A stretch of DNA of 36,736 bases from Sulfuritalea sp. (GCA_030696505.1 JAUYSD010000068.1:1-36736), one strand, 5' to 3'; shown: positions 1 through 7,519, numbered from the stretch's first letter. Made by a program: numbers and translations. Notes: generated by a model from the sequence alone, not told the origin.

Positions 1-210
1 CTGGCGCTGCTGGACAACTCGCCGCGCTCGGCACAGGCCCGCGCCGTCACGCCCTGCCAACTAATCGTGTTTTTCCGCGACGATTTCGTTGGACTGCTCG
101 ACACCCATGCCCGCATCGCCTCCAAGATTTCCCGCCAGTTGGCCTGTCACCTGGGCACCCGCATGCGCAACATGGCCCTGGCGGTGGGCGCGCATCAGCA
201 CATGGTCTAG
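1..210 (+). CDS. cyclic-nucleotide-binding-domain protein, C-terminal end (partial)
   Basis: Frame 1 is open from the window edge to a TAG and gives about 69 residues. The stretch with LLDNSPRSAQARA, a Cys, then FFRDDFVGLLDTH is the last beta-roll part of a cAMP/CRP-type effector domain, followed by an alpha helix (IASKISRQLACHLGTRMRN) of the kind that closes such domains. No helix-turn-helix follows before the stop, so the C-terminus is a bare cNMP-binding domain rather than a CRP-like DNA-binding protein. The ligand and any N-terminal partner domain are outside the window. The next gene starts 9 bp downstream, so the two may be co-transcribed. Confidence 0.7.
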   Translation: MALLDNSPRSAQARAVTPCQLIVFFRDDFVGLLDTHARIASKISRQLACHLGTRMRNMALAVGAHQHMV

Positions 211-219
211 TCCCGGCCC

Positions 220-1362
220 GTGAACGGATCCAAACACGCGTCGGCAACTGCGGGATCGGCCCACAACGGCTCCGGCCCGGTGGTCTGGGCCGCGATCATT
301 GCCGCGACCTGCCTGCTGCTGCTGGTGTTCCAGAAGATGCTGTGGCTGGTGGTGCCCTTCCTGCTGGCGCTGATCCTCTACTATTTTCTGTATCCGCCGG
401 TGAAGGCGCTGATCTATCGTGGCATGAGTCGCGATGCGGCGGCAAGCGTCGTCACCCTGGTTTTCCTGGCGTTGCTGGTCATCGTCGGCATCGCGCTGAT
501 GCCGTGGGTGGCCCGGCAGATTGTCGACTGGCAGAACACCGTCGAGCGCTACGCCGAGGGCGGCATGCGGCTGCTCGATGCGTCCTTGCGCGCGCTCGAA
601 GCGCACTGGCCGACCCTGGCCCGCGCCCGCCTCGCCGATACCGTGGCGGCACGCCTGACGCAGGGGGCGGGCAGCGTCGGCGATCATCTGGAGCCGATCG
701 CGATCGGTATCATGGCCTGGACCCCGTCGCTGTTGCTGGCACCCTTCCTGGCGTTTTTCTTTCTGCGCGACGGGCGTCGCTTCAAGCGCTTTCTCAGTGC
801 CGCGGTGCCGAACGCCTTTTTCGAGAAGACGCTGTTCCTGCTGCACGAGATCGACCGCACTTCGCGCGCCTATTTTCAGGGCCTGATCAACCTTACCGTG
901 CTCGATGCACTGACCCTGGCCGCCGGCCTCTGGTTGCTGGGCATTCCCGGCCCCCTGGCGCTGGGGCTGATCTGCGCGGTGCTGGCCTGGGTGCCCTATG
1001 TCGGTTCGATCCTCGGCGGCCTGCTGGTGGTGCTGGTCGCGGCGACCGATTTTCCCGATGCTCCCGGCATGGCTTACTGGGCGGTCGCGCTGTTCATCGG
1101 CGTGCGGCTGCTCGACGACTTCGTGTACATGCCGCTGACCATAGGCAAGAGCCTGGAACTGCATCCGCTGGTCACGGTGCTGATGATTTTCGTCGGCGGC
1201 GCCGTGGCCGGGGTGCCAGGCCTGATGCTGGTGCTGCCGGTGCTGGGGGTGGTGATGGTGATCGGCGAAACCATCGGCCTCATCGTCACCGATCCGCGGC
1301 TGATGGCGCGCCATCGCCACGCCCGCGCCTTGCGCCGGGAACAGGCCAGCAGCGACCTCTAG
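220..1362 (+). CDS. AI-2E family transporter (PerM-like permease)
   Basis: A 380-residue integral membrane protein starting at GTG. Hydrophobic segments begin at about residues 22 and 38, a third at about 78-100, a long soluble stretch spans about 100-170, and four or five further segments fill residues 165-360. The spacing, and motifs such as FFFLRDGRRFKRFL and the Gly/Pro-rich AWVPYVGSILGG and DDFVYMPLTIGKSLELHPL, are typical of the AI-2E/PerM/UPF0118 family. Family members have been linked to autoinducer-2 export or ion/proton exchange; the substrate here cannot be read from sequence. It lies 9 bp behind the cNMP-binding protein and converges on the haemoglobin gene. Confidence 0.88.
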   Translation: MNGSKHASATAGSAHNGSGPVVWAAIIAATCLLLLVFQKMLWLVVPFLLALILYYFLYPPVKALIYRGMSRDAAASVVTLVFLALLVIVGIALMPWVARQIVDWQNTVERYAEGGMRLLDASLRALEAHWPTLARARLADTVAARLTQGAGSVGDHLEPIAIGIMAWTPSLLLAPFLAFFFLRDGRRFKRFLSAAVPNAFFEKTLFLLHEIDRTSRAYFQGLINLTVLDALTLAAGLWLLGIPGPLALGLICAVLAWVPYVGSILGGLLVVLVAATDFPDAPGMAYWAVALFIGVRLLDDFVYMPLTIGKSLELHPLVTVLMIFVGGAVAGVPGLMLVLPVLGVVMVIGETIGLIVTDPRLMARHRHARALRREQASSDL

Positions 1363-1403
1363 CAGCTTGTTGCACCCGCGTATCAAGTCCGACAGGCTGC
1401 TAG
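1359..1403. repeat. inverted repeat between convergent genes
   Basis: CTAGCAGC at 1359-1366 pairs perfectly with GCTGCTAG at 1396-1403 around a 29-base spacer. It overlaps the permease stop codon and ends two bases before the haemoglobin stop. It has no T-run, so it may be a weak bidirectional terminator or the relic of a small repeat element; I cannot decide between these. Confidence 0.35.
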
Positions 1404-1405
1404 CT

Positions 1406-1813
1406 TCAGGGGCGGGTCGGGAAATTCCGGTTGCGTATGTGATACGCCAGTTCGGTGAGCGACTTGTCCAGGCTGGCGCGCAGTTCCTCGTCGGTCACCA
1501 CTTCGGCCAGCGCCAGGCGCATGCACAGCATCCATTGCTCGGCTTCGTCGCTGGCGATCGGGAAGGGCAGATGGCGTGCGCGCAGCCGCGGGTGGCCGAT
1601 CTTCTGGACATACAACTGGGGGCCGCCGAGCCAGCCGGACATGAACATGAACAGCTTTTCTTCGGCGCTGGACAGGTCGGCCTGGTGCAGCTTGCGAATG
1701 CCGTAGGCCTCGGGCAGCGTATCCATGTATTCGTAGAAGAGTCTGACCAGGTGGCGCAGCGCGGGCTCGCCGCCGATGCGGGCATACGGAGTGGGCGTGG
1801 CAGTTTCGTTCAT
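1406..1813 (-). CDS. group II truncated haemoglobin
   Basis: A 135-residue globin of the 2-on-2 fold. Visible family marks are the LFYEYMDTLPE B-helix with the B10 Tyr (Tyr27), FMFMSGWLGGPQLY, then GHPRLRARHLPFPI in which His81 is the expected proximal (F8) haem ligand, and EQWMLCM with the G8 Trp (about 94). Group II globins bind O2 or NO and are mostly tied to NO detoxification or redox stress. The start ATG overlaps the stop of the upstream sensor kinase by 4 bp, so it is probably the third cistron of the OmpR-like/kinase operon and translationally coupled. That coupling suggests the two-component system responds to a stress in which the globin is useful (inference). Confidence 0.9.
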   Translation of the reverse strand: MNETATPTPYARIGGEPALRHLVRLFYEYMDTLPEAYGIRKLHQADLSSAEEKLFMFMSGWLGGPQLYVQKIGHPRLRARHLPFPIASDEAEQWMLCMRLALAEVVTDEELRASLDKSLTELAYHIRNRNFPTRP

Positions 1814-3168
1814 GGCACGGAGCTGGCGGATGTAGTGAGCGGGCACAGGACGAGCCGGGCGATCAGTCCGCCGCCTGGCCGCGGCAGCAGTTCCAGGCGG
1901 CCGTTGTGCGAGCGCGCGATGCGTTCGACGATGGCCAGTCCCAGTCCGGCGCCGGTGGTGTTGGTGCGTGCGGCTTCGAGCCGGGCGAAGGGCCGCTTCA
2001 TGCGCTCGACATCCTGCGGCGGGATGCCGGGGCCGCTGTCGCGCACCTCGATGCCGAATTCGTCGGCGGCAGGGCTCAGGGCCAGTTCCACCGCGGATTC
2101 GCTGCCGGCATAGCGCAGCGCATTGTCGATCAGGTTGCTGACCGCGCGGCGCAACGCCTGCGGTCGCACCGATACGGCGCCGGCAAGAGTTGGCGCTGGC
2201 GATGCGGCGACGGGCGCTGTCAGGTCGACGCGGAAGCCGCGCCGCCGGTATTGCGTGGCGAGGTCCTGCAGCAAGGCCGCGAGGTCCACCGATTGCGACG
2301 GCTCGCCGCCTTCCGAGCGCGCGAAGTCGAGGAACTGGCCGATGGTCTTGTCCATTTCCTCGACGTCGGCCGACATGCCTTCGCGCTGGCTTTCGTCGGC
2401 GGACATTTCGATGCCCATGCGCAGGCGCGTCAGCGGCGTGCGCAGGTCGTGCGAGATGCCGGCCAGGATCAGGGCGCGGTCCTGGTCGATCTGGGCCAGG
2501 TCGGTGCTCATTTGGTTGAAGGCGCGGGCCACCGTCGCCAGTTCGGTCGGGCCGGATTCGTCGAGGCGGGCCGGCGTCTCGCCCGCGCCGACCTGCCGCG
2601 CCGCGTGCTGCAGGGCTTTGAGCGGACGGGTGATGCGGTACACGATGAGCCAGGCGCCGCACAGGGAGAGCAAGAGCGCCGCCACGCCCCAGCCCAGCCA
2701 GCCCAGCGGAAACACGCGCTCGATGCGTTCGCTGGGCAGGGCCAGCCAGTAATTGCCTTCGTCGCTGTCGTCGATGCGAAAACTGACGAACAGGGCGCGT
2801 TCGCCCTCGCGCTCCAGCGTCAGGCGGGTGGCCGGCCCCAGTTGTTGCCTGACGTTCTCTTCGACCAGGTGCAGGAAGGCCCGGTCGGGCAGGGGGGCAA
2901 TGCGATCCGCCGCATCGGCCGGGTAGATGCGGATGCCTTCGCGGTCGGACAAATCGCGCAAGAGTTCGATGCGTGCCTCGGGGCGCGCCGAAACCAGCGC
3001 GGCGCGCGTCAGGTTGGCGACGCTGACCAGGGTCTGCGCCAGTTGCCGGGCGCGCGGTTCGCGTTCATAGCTTCTGAATATGGCGAACCACGCCACCACC
3101 GACAACACCATCAGCAGGGCAAGCAGCAGAAAGGTGCGCCACAGGAGCGAGCGCGGCAACAGTCTCAT
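1810..3168 (-). CDS. EnvZ-type membrane sensor histidine kinase
   Basis: A 452-residue kinase. Transmembrane helices lie at about residues 12-31 and 155-176 and flank a periplasmic sensor of about 120 residues. A HAMP segment (ITRPLKALQHAARQVGAGE, about 179-230) precedes the dimerisation/phosphoacceptor helix with LAGISHDLRTPLTRLR (His240). The ATPase domain shows the N box (NLIDNALRYA), the G1 box (DSGPGIPP) and the G2 box (TGAGLGLAIV). The order and RTPLTRLR are EnvZ-like. It overlaps the response regulator upstream and the globin downstream by 4 bp each. The stretch PVAASPAPTLAG (about 319-330), between the N-box side and the H-box linker, is encoded by one copy of a dispersed 17-23-bp repeat. 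Confidence 0.92.
   Translation of the reverse strand: MRLLPRSLLWRTFLLLALLMVLSVVAWFAIFRSYEREPRARQLAQTLVSVANLTRAALVSARPEARIELLRDLSDREGIRIYPADAADRIAPLPDRAFLHLVEENVRQQLGPATRLTLEREGERALFVSFRIDDSDEGNYWLALPSERIERVFPLGWLGWGVAALLLSLCGAWLIVYRITRPLKALQHAARQVGAGETPARLDESGPTELATVARAFNQMSTDLAQIDQDRALILAGISHDLRTPLTRLRMGIEMSADESQREGMSADVEEMDKTIGQFLDFARSEGGEPSQSVDLAALLQDLATQYRRRGFRVDLTAPVAASPAPTLAGAVSVRPQALRRAVSNLIDNALRYAGSESAVELALSPAADEFGIEVRDSGPGIPPQDVERMKRPFARLEAARTNTTGAGLGLAIVERIARSHNGRLELLPRPGGGLIARLVLCPLTTSASSVP
2180..2202 (+). repeat. dispersed repeat copy 1 (AGAGTTGGCGCTGGCGA core)
   Basis: The core is at 2186-2202. The full 23 bases match 13562-13584 exactly. It lies antisense inside the sensor-kinase gene, in a linker-like Ala/Pro-rich part of the protein. 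The same core, same strand, occurs at 13568, 15647, 25163 (one change) and 31204. Confidence 0.75.
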
Positions 3169-3893
3169 TCGTGTTTCTTGCCGTCGGGAACGAAGACGTA
3201 GCCGAAACCCCAGACGGTCTGGATGTAGCGCGGCTTGCCGGGATCTTCCTCGACCAGCTTGCGCAGGCGCGAGATCTGCACGTCGATGGCGCGGTCGAAA
3301 ACTTCGTATTCGCGGCCGCGCGCCAGTTCCATCAGCTTGTCGCGGCTCATCGGCTGGCGTGGATGCTCCAGCAGCACCCGCAGCAGGCCGAATTCGCCCG
3401 AGGTCAGCAGGGTGCTGGTTTCGTCGCGCTCGAGTTCGCGCGTCGCCAGGTTGATCCGGATCTTGCCGAAGCTCACGGCTTCCTCGGTGATGGCCGGCGC
3501 GCCGGGCGGCGGCGGGGCGGCGCGGCGGCGCAGCACGGCATGGACGCGGGCGACCAGCTCGCGCGGGTTGAAGGGCTTGGGCAGGTAGTCGTCGGCGCCG
3601 ATCTCAAGGCCGACGATGCGATCCACCTCGTCGCCCTTGGCGGTCAGCATGATGATGCTGACCGGGTTGGACTGGCCGCGCAGGCGGCGGCAAATGGCCA
3701 GGCCGTCTTCGCCGGGAAGCATCAGGTCGAGCACGATCAGGTCATACAACTCGCGTTCCAGCGCGCGGTCCATGCCCGGCGCATCGGGTACGGCCTTGAC
3801 CGTGAAACCCTGATCGGACAGATAGCGTTCGAGGAGCTGGCGCAGGCGCAGGTCGTCATCGACGACCAGGATCTTGGCTTTGGTTTCATTCAT
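3165..3893 (-). CDS. OmpR-family response regulator
   Basis: A 242-residue two-domain regulator. The receiver has the acidic pair at residues 12-14 (VVDDD), the phospho-acceptor Asp56 in LIVLDLMLPGEDG and Lys106 in DYLPKPFNPREL. A Pro/Ala linker (RRRAAPPPPGAPA, about 123-135) leads to a winged-helix DNA-binding domain (TSGEFGLLRVLLEHPRQPMSRDKLME, then the recognition helix DRAIDVQISRLRKLVEEDP and the wing IQTVWGFGYVF). Proportions match OmpR (239 aa in E. coli). Two head-to-tail 8-bp repeats lie 44 bp upstream of its start. It leads the regulator-kinase-globin operon. Confidence 0.93.
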   Translation of the reverse strand: MNETKAKILVVDDDLRLRQLLERYLSDQGFTVKAVPDAPGMDRALERELYDLIVLDLMLPGEDGLAICRRLRGQSNPVSIIMLTAKGDEVDRIVGLEIGADDYLPKPFNPRELVARVHAVLRRRAAPPPPGAPAITEEAVSFGKIRINLATRELERDETSTLLTSGEFGLLRVLLEHPRQPMSRDKLMELARGREYEVFDRAIDVQISRLRKLVEEDPGKPRYIQTVWGFGYVFVPDGKKHE

Positions 3894-3936
3894 GGGCTAA
3901 ATCCTAGCTGGATCGCCGGCATCGTGCCAGCGGGCT

Positions 3937-3954
3937 TTACAAACGATTACAAAC
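3937..3954. promoter_or_regulatory. tandem TTACAAAC repeats, candidate OmpR-family operator
   Basis: TTACAAAC occurs at 3937-3944 and again at 3947-3954, head to tail with a 10-bp period. OmpR/PhoB-type winged-helix dimers bind such one-helical-turn direct repeats (family knowledge). The site lies 44 bp upstream of the regulator gene and about 92 bp upstream of the small gene at 4047, so it could serve autoregulation, the divergent gene, or both (inference). TTGACT at 3973-3978 could be a -35 element for the plus-strand gene, but the -10 is weak. Confidence 0.5.
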
Positions 3955-4046
3955 CCGGTCCCACGGCAACAATTGACTTACAGCCGCTGCAGAGAATGCA
4001 AGCGTGCCCGAAAAGCGGCATCGATGCAGCGAACACGGAGGCAATC

Positions 4047-4181
4047 ATGAAAGCGCTATTCTTCGGCATGGCCCTGGCGATCGGACTCGCGTTATGGGGC
4101 GCGGATTCGCCGGCCGCGGTCGATCAGCTGATGGCGGCCAGCCATGTGGCCGGCGAGCAGGTTTACAATATCTTCCGTTGA
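4047..4181 (+). CDS. small 44-aa protein with signal-like N-terminus
   Basis: An ATG preceded by a strong GGAGG five bases upstream encodes 44 residues: MKALFFGMALAIGLALWGADSPA looks like a signal sequence or a single membrane helix, leaving about 20 residues (from AVDQLMAAS). No family is recognised. Its stop TGA overlaps an ATG of the following reading frame, so it appears to be the first cistron of a two-gene unit. The good ribosome-binding site and coupling favour a real gene; function is unknown. Confidence 0.5.
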   Translation: MKALFFGMALAIGLALWGADSPAAVDQLMAASHVAGEQVYNIFR

Positions 4182-4201
4182 TGGATCAATCAGGAGTCGA
4201 T

Positions 4202-4510
4202 GTGAGCTCGAAACGCAGTATCGGATGGGCAGCGCTGGCGGGCGGCTTGTGGCTGCTGGTGGCAGGCGCTGCGGCCCAGGGCCCGCAACGCCTGGGACCG
4301 GGCCGCGATGCCGGCGGCGACGAACCGCAGCGCCTGATGCCCGCCGAACGGCGGCTTGAGCAACTCTCGCCCGACGGCGATGCGCGCGGCCGCGGCCAGC
4401 GTTTGTCGCCCGAAGAACGCCGACAATTGCGCCGCGATGTGCACGATGCGGGGCGCGATCTCTATCCTCACCGGATGTCGGCGGGGCGCCGTGAGCAGCG
4501 CCGCGAATAG
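4202..4510 (+). CDS. small exported protein, Arg/Pro-rich, unknown function
   Basis: I chose the GTG at 4202 because AGGAG lies five bases before it; an in-frame ATG at 4181 would add seven residues without a good site. The 102-residue product has a signal peptide (KRSIGWAALAGGLWLLVAGAAAQ) and a basic, disordered-looking body carrying two related motifs, LMPAERRLEQLSPDGDARG and LSPEERRQLRRDVHDAGRDLYP. From memory, the second motif recurs in uncharacterised small betaproteobacterial periplasmic proteins. The high Arg and Glu content suggests a periplasmic, nucleic-acid- or envelope-interacting polypeptide, but no function can be assigned. A strong terminator follows. Confidence 0.65.
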   Translation: MSSKRSIGWAALAGGLWLLVAGAAAQGPQRLGPGRDAGGDEPQRLMPAERRLEQLSPDGDARGRGQRLSPEERRQLRRDVHDAGRDLYPHRMSAGRREQRRE

Positions 4511-4547
4511 CGGGATTCCATTGCGTCGGCCCGCATAGTTTCCGACC

Positions 4548-4579
4548 ACGCCCCGGCGAGAATTCTCCGGGGCGTTTTT
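4548..4579 (+). terminator. rho-independent terminator
   Basis: CGCCCCGG (4549-4556) pairs with CCGGGGCG (4567-4574) around a 10-base loop, followed by TTTTT (4575-4579). It ends the two-gene unit of small exported proteins and insulates it from the PAS operon promoter 28 bp downstream. Confidence 0.9.
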
Positions 4580-4606
4580 CTATCTGCCTTTGGCCTCGCG
4601 CCCGTC

Positions 4607-4676
4607 AATACCGCCTTTCCGGTATCGAAAATACGGCTGCCGTAGTATTTCCAACTGCATCCATGCCGGATATTTT
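4607..4676 (+). promoter_or_regulatory. tandem-palindrome promoter of the PAS/Hsp20 operon
   Basis: Two 20-bp palindromic sites: AATACC-N8-GGTATC (4607-4626) and AATACG-N8-AGTATT (4630-4649), starts 23 bp apart. Twenty-one bases after the second lies TATTTT (4671-4676), a plausible -10. The PAS gene begins 72 bp further on. The same geometry precedes four other units in this window, so the site probably belongs to a NarL-family activator overlapping the -35 region (inference). Confidence 0.72.
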
Positions 4677-4747
4677 TCGAGTCTGGATATTCCCGCTTGA
4701 TTTGCGGTCCAGTCAGGTGTGGAACGAGCTAAGCAAGGAGGAAAAGC

Positions 4748-5170
4748 ATGGATGGACAAAACGCCATAGCGCGGCAGCAGGCCGGGGCGACACAGGACGT
4801 ATTCCATGCAGCGGCGAACTTCGTGAATCGAGGCGATTATTGCACCCTGATTCTCGATCGCGTGGGCAGGATTCTCAGTTGCGGCACTCCCGCCGAGCGG
4901 ATATTCGGAGCCGGGCAGGTACGCCTGATCGGGCGCCTGATTTCGGATTTCATTGCCGGATTGTTTCTCAACGGAAGCTCGCCGAGCTACTGTGCGAGGT
5001 ACCTCATGTATCTGTGTGCCGACGGCGAATGGCGCAAATTCGAGGCCAAGGATGCCGCCGGACGGGCTTTTACGGTTGAACTGAATCTGGCGCGCATGGC
5101 ATCGGTCAGCCCGGAGCGCGAAATGTTCCTGCTCAACGTGCGCCGCCCCGAACGGAATTCCGGTCACTAG
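4748..5170 (+). CDS. single PAS-domain protein
   Basis: A 140-residue soluble protein behind a good AAGGAGG. Residues about 28-125 look like one PAS fold: DYCTLILDRVGRILSCGTPAERIFG (first strands and the AER helix), a variable helical stretch, then GEWRKFEAKDAAGRAFTVELNLARM for the closing strands. There is no kinase, GGDEF or DNA-binding domain, so it would act as a stand-alone sensor or adaptor. Cys31 and Cys44 lie in the PAS core and Cys72 follows. It is the first gene of a unit that continues with a Cys-rich protein, DUF2934 and Hsp20. It may feed a signal into the multi-PAS kinase encoded at 21243 (inference). Confidence 0.7.
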   Translation: MDGQNAIARQQAGATQDVFHAAANFVNRGDYCTLILDRVGRILSCGTPAERIFGAGQVRLIGRLISDFIAGLFLNGSSPSYCARYLMYLCADGEWRKFEAKDAAGRAFTVELNLARMASVSPEREMFLLNVRRPERNSGH

Positions 5171-5191
5171 TTGCCGGCCGGCATCGCTGCC

Positions 5192-5527
5192 ATGTATTCC
5201 GTGTACCTGAAAAGCACTCCAGGCGGCGCCGGGCCTGCGGCGGCCGATGCCACGGCCACCGACAGGCAGGCTCTGCTGGCTGGGGTGGCGCGGCTGGGGC
5301 GGCTTTGGCTGGAGCGGATTCCTGCGGCCGATCCGCAGCGCGAACATCTGATCCGGATGGACATCCTGGCCGAGAATCTGATGAAGACCGGCGATCATTC
5401 GCCCGCCGCCATGACAACGGCACGGATGCTGTTGTGCGCCAATTGCCGCTATCTCAATGCGGCTCCGGAAAAATGCGTCGGTCAGGCGCTGAATCGATGC
5501 CCGCTGCTGAAGGCGTCTGGGCCATGA
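5192..5527 (+). CDS. small protein with C-terminal Cys cluster, unknown
   Basis: I use ATG 5192 (111 residues); TTG 5171, directly after the PAS stop, is also in frame. The N-terminal half is Ala/Gly-rich and helical (ATDRQALLAGVARLGRLWLERIPAADPQREHLIRMDILAENLM). The C-terminus holds four cysteines in CANCRYLNAAPEKCVGQALNRC, spaced C-x2-C-x10-C-x8-C, which could bind zinc or a redox metal. No family is recognised. Tight linkage to the PAS gene suggests a partner role. Without homologues the coding call rests on the continuous frame, operon position and Cys pattern. Confidence 0.6.
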   Translation: MYSVYLKSTPGGAGPAAADATATDRQALLAGVARLGRLWLERIPAADPQREHLIRMDILAENLMKTGDHSPAAMTTARMLLCANCRYLNAAPEKCVGQALNRCPLLKASGP

Positions 5528-5603
5528 AATTGGCTGGCGCGTCTGATGCCGGCAGACGGCGCTGAAACTCGTCACTCAATCCAGTTTCATTCGGGAGAAG
5601 AAA

Positions 5604-5840
5604 ATGAAAGCCAGAAGCGAACCGGCAGGCAGGATCAGGGGCGGTACGCCAGCAAAACAGGTCCGAGTCGTGGTCAAACCCGATTCGTCAGCGGAAAACT
5701 ACGAGTGTCCGCGGGAACAAATGATCGCCGAAGCCGCCTATTTCCGCGCCGAGCAGCGCGGCTTTGCACCCGGCAACGAGATGTCCGACTGGCTGCAGGC
5801 CGAGGTGGATGTGGAGAGCATCCTGCACAACCTTCACTAG
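5604..5840 (+). CDS. DUF2934 domain protein
   Basis: A 78-residue protein with GGGAGAAG before its ATG. The C-terminal half, REQMIAEAAYFRAEQRGFAPGNEMSDWLQAEVDVESIL, has the signature of DUF2934: an IAxxAYxxAExRGF helix, a short turn and a DWLxAExEV helix. The function of DUF2934 is not established; such small proteins often accompany stress genes in proteobacteria. The N-terminal 35 residues are basic and probably disordered. It lies 76 bp after the Cys-rich gene and 61 bp before Hsp20, within the same promoter-controlled unit. Confidence 0.85.
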   Translation: MKARSEPAGRIRGGTPAKQVRVVVKPDSSAENYECPREQMIAEAAYFRAEQRGFAPGNEMSDWLQAEVDVESILHNLH

Positions 5841-5901
5841 CGGCATGACACGTCGCAGGCCGGACATCCAAACATCGACATTCAATGACAGGAGCACAAT
5901 C

Positions 5902-6348
5902 ATGGCCAACATAACCCGTTTCGATCCGTTCAGCGAAATGACGCGTCTCGATCCATTCGGCGATCTCGACAATCTGTTCAAGGGCTTCATGGTGCGCCCG
6001 GTATTTCAGGGCGCGTCGGCAGCGCCGCAAATGAAACTCGACGTGACGGAAGACGACAAGGCCTACACGGTGAAAGCCGAAATTCCTGGCGTCAGGAAAG
6101 AGGACATCCACATCTCGGTGGACGGCAACCTGGTTTCCATCAGCGCCGAGGTGAAGAAGGAAACGGAGAAGAAGGAAGGTAAGAAGGTGGTACACAGCGA
6201 GCGCTATTTCGGCCAGGTGTCGCGCAGCTTCACGCTCGACAAGGAGGTGGAGCAGGGCGCGGCAAGCGCCAAGTACACCGATGGCGTGCTGGAGGCCGTG
6301 CTGCCCAAGAAGCAGGGCACGGCCGCAAGACAGATCGAGGTGTCCTGA
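5902..6348 (+). CDS. Hsp20 / alpha-crystallin-type small heat-shock protein
   Basis: A 148-residue chaperone starting at an ATG with AGGAG upstream. The N-terminal arm (ITRFDPFSEMTRLDPFGDLDNLFKGF) is typical of class A bacterial small heat-shock proteins. The alpha-crystallin domain spans about residues 42-140, beginning MKLDVTEDDKAYTVKAEIPGVRKEDIHISVDGNLVSI and containing the conserved DGVLEAVLPKK near its end. It holds unfolding proteins without ATP for later refolding. A C-terminal I-x-I/V motif is represented by RQIEVS. It closes the PAS operon and converges on the FAD oxidoreductase gene. Confidence 0.95.
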   Translation: MANITRFDPFSEMTRLDPFGDLDNLFKGFMVRPVFQGASAAPQMKLDVTEDDKAYTVKAEIPGVRKEDIHISVDGNLVSISAEVKKETEKKEGKKVVHSERYFGQVSRSFTLDKEVEQGAASAKYTDGVLEAVLPKKQGTAARQIEVS

Positions 6349-6361
6349 TCGCCGCCTTGCC

Positions 6362-6379
6362 GGCCGCGTGGGTGCGGCC
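6362..6379. other. hairpin between convergent units
   Basis: GGCCGC (6362-6367) and GCGGCC (6374-6379) form a short GC-rich hairpin with a 6-base loop in the 43-bp gap between the Hsp20 and oxidoreductase stop codons. There is no T-run, so termination activity is only possible. Confidence 0.3.
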
Positions 6380-6391
6380 CTGCTGTCGCTG

Positions 6392-7510
6392 TCACGCCAG
6401 TCGCAGGTCGGCTTTCCTCGCGTGGAGAAACCAGCGATCCAGCACGACGTGGCGGGTAAACCAGCGACTGCGCAACAACAACCGCGCCAGGCGCTGGCGC
6501 AGGTCTTTCGCGACGACGATGTCGGCGCCGGCCGCGGGGGAGCCATAGCGTGCCTGCAGACGCTGGCTATAAGCCGCCAGGCGCTCGCGGCGATAGACGC
6601 CGGCCGCCTGCAGGACGGTCGTGGCGGCCATCAGGCCGGATTCGATGGCGGGCCGGATCCCCTCGCCGCTGCGCGGACACGCAAGCCCGGCCGCATCGCC
6701 GACCAGTAGCACGCCGTCGTCCAGCAGTTGGCGATCCGAGCGGCCGTAAAGCAGATAGGCGTGACCATGGAACCGCTCAGCGATATCCGGCGGGATGCGA
6801 CCGCGCTGCCTGAGGAAGTCGCAGAAGCGATCGAGCGCCTCCGGCAGCCGATGAGCCTGCTCCATGCCCAGCCCGATATTCAGAAACCGGCCCTTGCGTA
6901 CGCACCAGCCGTAGCCCGATAAGTCCTTGCAGAAATACAGCTCCGGCATCTCGGGCTTGACCTGGCAGGCGGCAATCTGCGCCGCATCCATCTCGAACTC
7001 GACTTCCTTGGCCGTGACTGCCGATTCGCCGGCGCCGAGTTTCGCCCCCAGGTGCCGGGCGACTGGACAAAAATGCCCGCCGGCGCCGATCAGCAGCGGA
7101 GCGCTGATGGCGTCGTTGATCACCCAGAACTTGTCCTCCCGGCGCACCGACGTCACTGCCTGGCCCAGGGCCAGGCGGGCGTCCGTCCGCCGCAGCAGGT
7201 AGTCGTCGAATTCGCAGCGACGGATGCCGTAGCTGACCGTGTCCGCATACCGGGTGGCCAGTGGATGGCCGTCGATCAAGCCGGTGCGAAAGGCGCTGAT
7301 GGCCTGCAGGGTGCACTGCCGCGCGTAGGCCTGCGGATCGATTTCCAGCGTGCGCAGCACGGCAGGCGTGATCCAGCCGGCGCAGACTTTGTCGCGGGGA
7401 AATTCCGCCTTGTCCATCACCATCACGTCCATGCCGCGGCGCCGCAACTGCCAGGCGCAGGAAGAACCCGCCGGGCCGCCGCCGATGATCAGCGCATCGC
7501 AGGTTTCCAT
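6392..7510 (-). CDS. FAD-dependent oxidoreductase, geranylgeranyl-reductase-like family
   Basis: A 372-residue flavoprotein. The N-terminal dinucleotide-binding motif is ALIIGGGPAGSSCAWQLRRRG (about 6-26), followed by MDKAEFPRDKVCAGWITPAVL, where the conserved Cys/Gly loop of this family lies. The second FAD motif is GVLLVGDAAGLACPRSGEGIRPAIESG (about 266-292). This layout fits the class that includes geranylgeranyl reductases and lipid or tailoring oxidoreductases. It starts 9 bp behind the cyclopropane synthase-like gene, so a joint role in modifying membrane lipid acyl chains is likely (inference). The substrate and whether it reduces or oxidises are not readable. No membrane helix is evident. 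Confidence 0.85.
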   Translation of the reverse strand: METCDALIIGGGPAGSSCAWQLRRRGMDVMVMDKAEFPRDKVCAGWITPAVLRTLEIDPQAYARQCTLQAISAFRTGLIDGHPLATRYADTVSYGIRRCEFDDYLLRRTDARLALGQAVTSVRREDKFWVINDAISAPLLIGAGGHFCPVARHLGAKLGAGESAVTAKEVEFEMDAAQIAACQVKPEMPELYFCKDLSGYGWCVRKGRFLNIGLGMEQAHRLPEALDRFCDFLRQRGRIPPDIAERFHGHAYLLYGRSDRQLLDDGVLLVGDAAGLACPRSGEGIRPAIESGLMAATTVLQAAGVYRRERLAAYSQRLQARYGSPAAGADIVVAKDLRQRLARLLLRSRWFTRHVVLDRWFLHARKADLRLA

Positions 7511-7519
7511 GGCGGTCCT

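Noticed and set aside
61-1386. A 441-codon minus-strand frame across the permease gene
   Set aside because: Antisense shadow with His/Gln-rich low-complexity product; the plus strand carries a clear AI-2E family protein.
1406-2662. Long minus-strand frame that contains the haemoglobin at its end
   Set aside because: The upstream part is an out-of-frame reading of the sensor kinase; the globin has its own start at 1813 with a 4-bp overlap.
4607-4649. Reading the palindromes as classical E. coli NarL or FNR sites
   Set aside because: NarL 7-2-7 heptamer spacing and the FNR TTGAT-N4-ATCAA form both differ from AATACC-N8-GGTATT; only the regulator family, not the known motif, fits.
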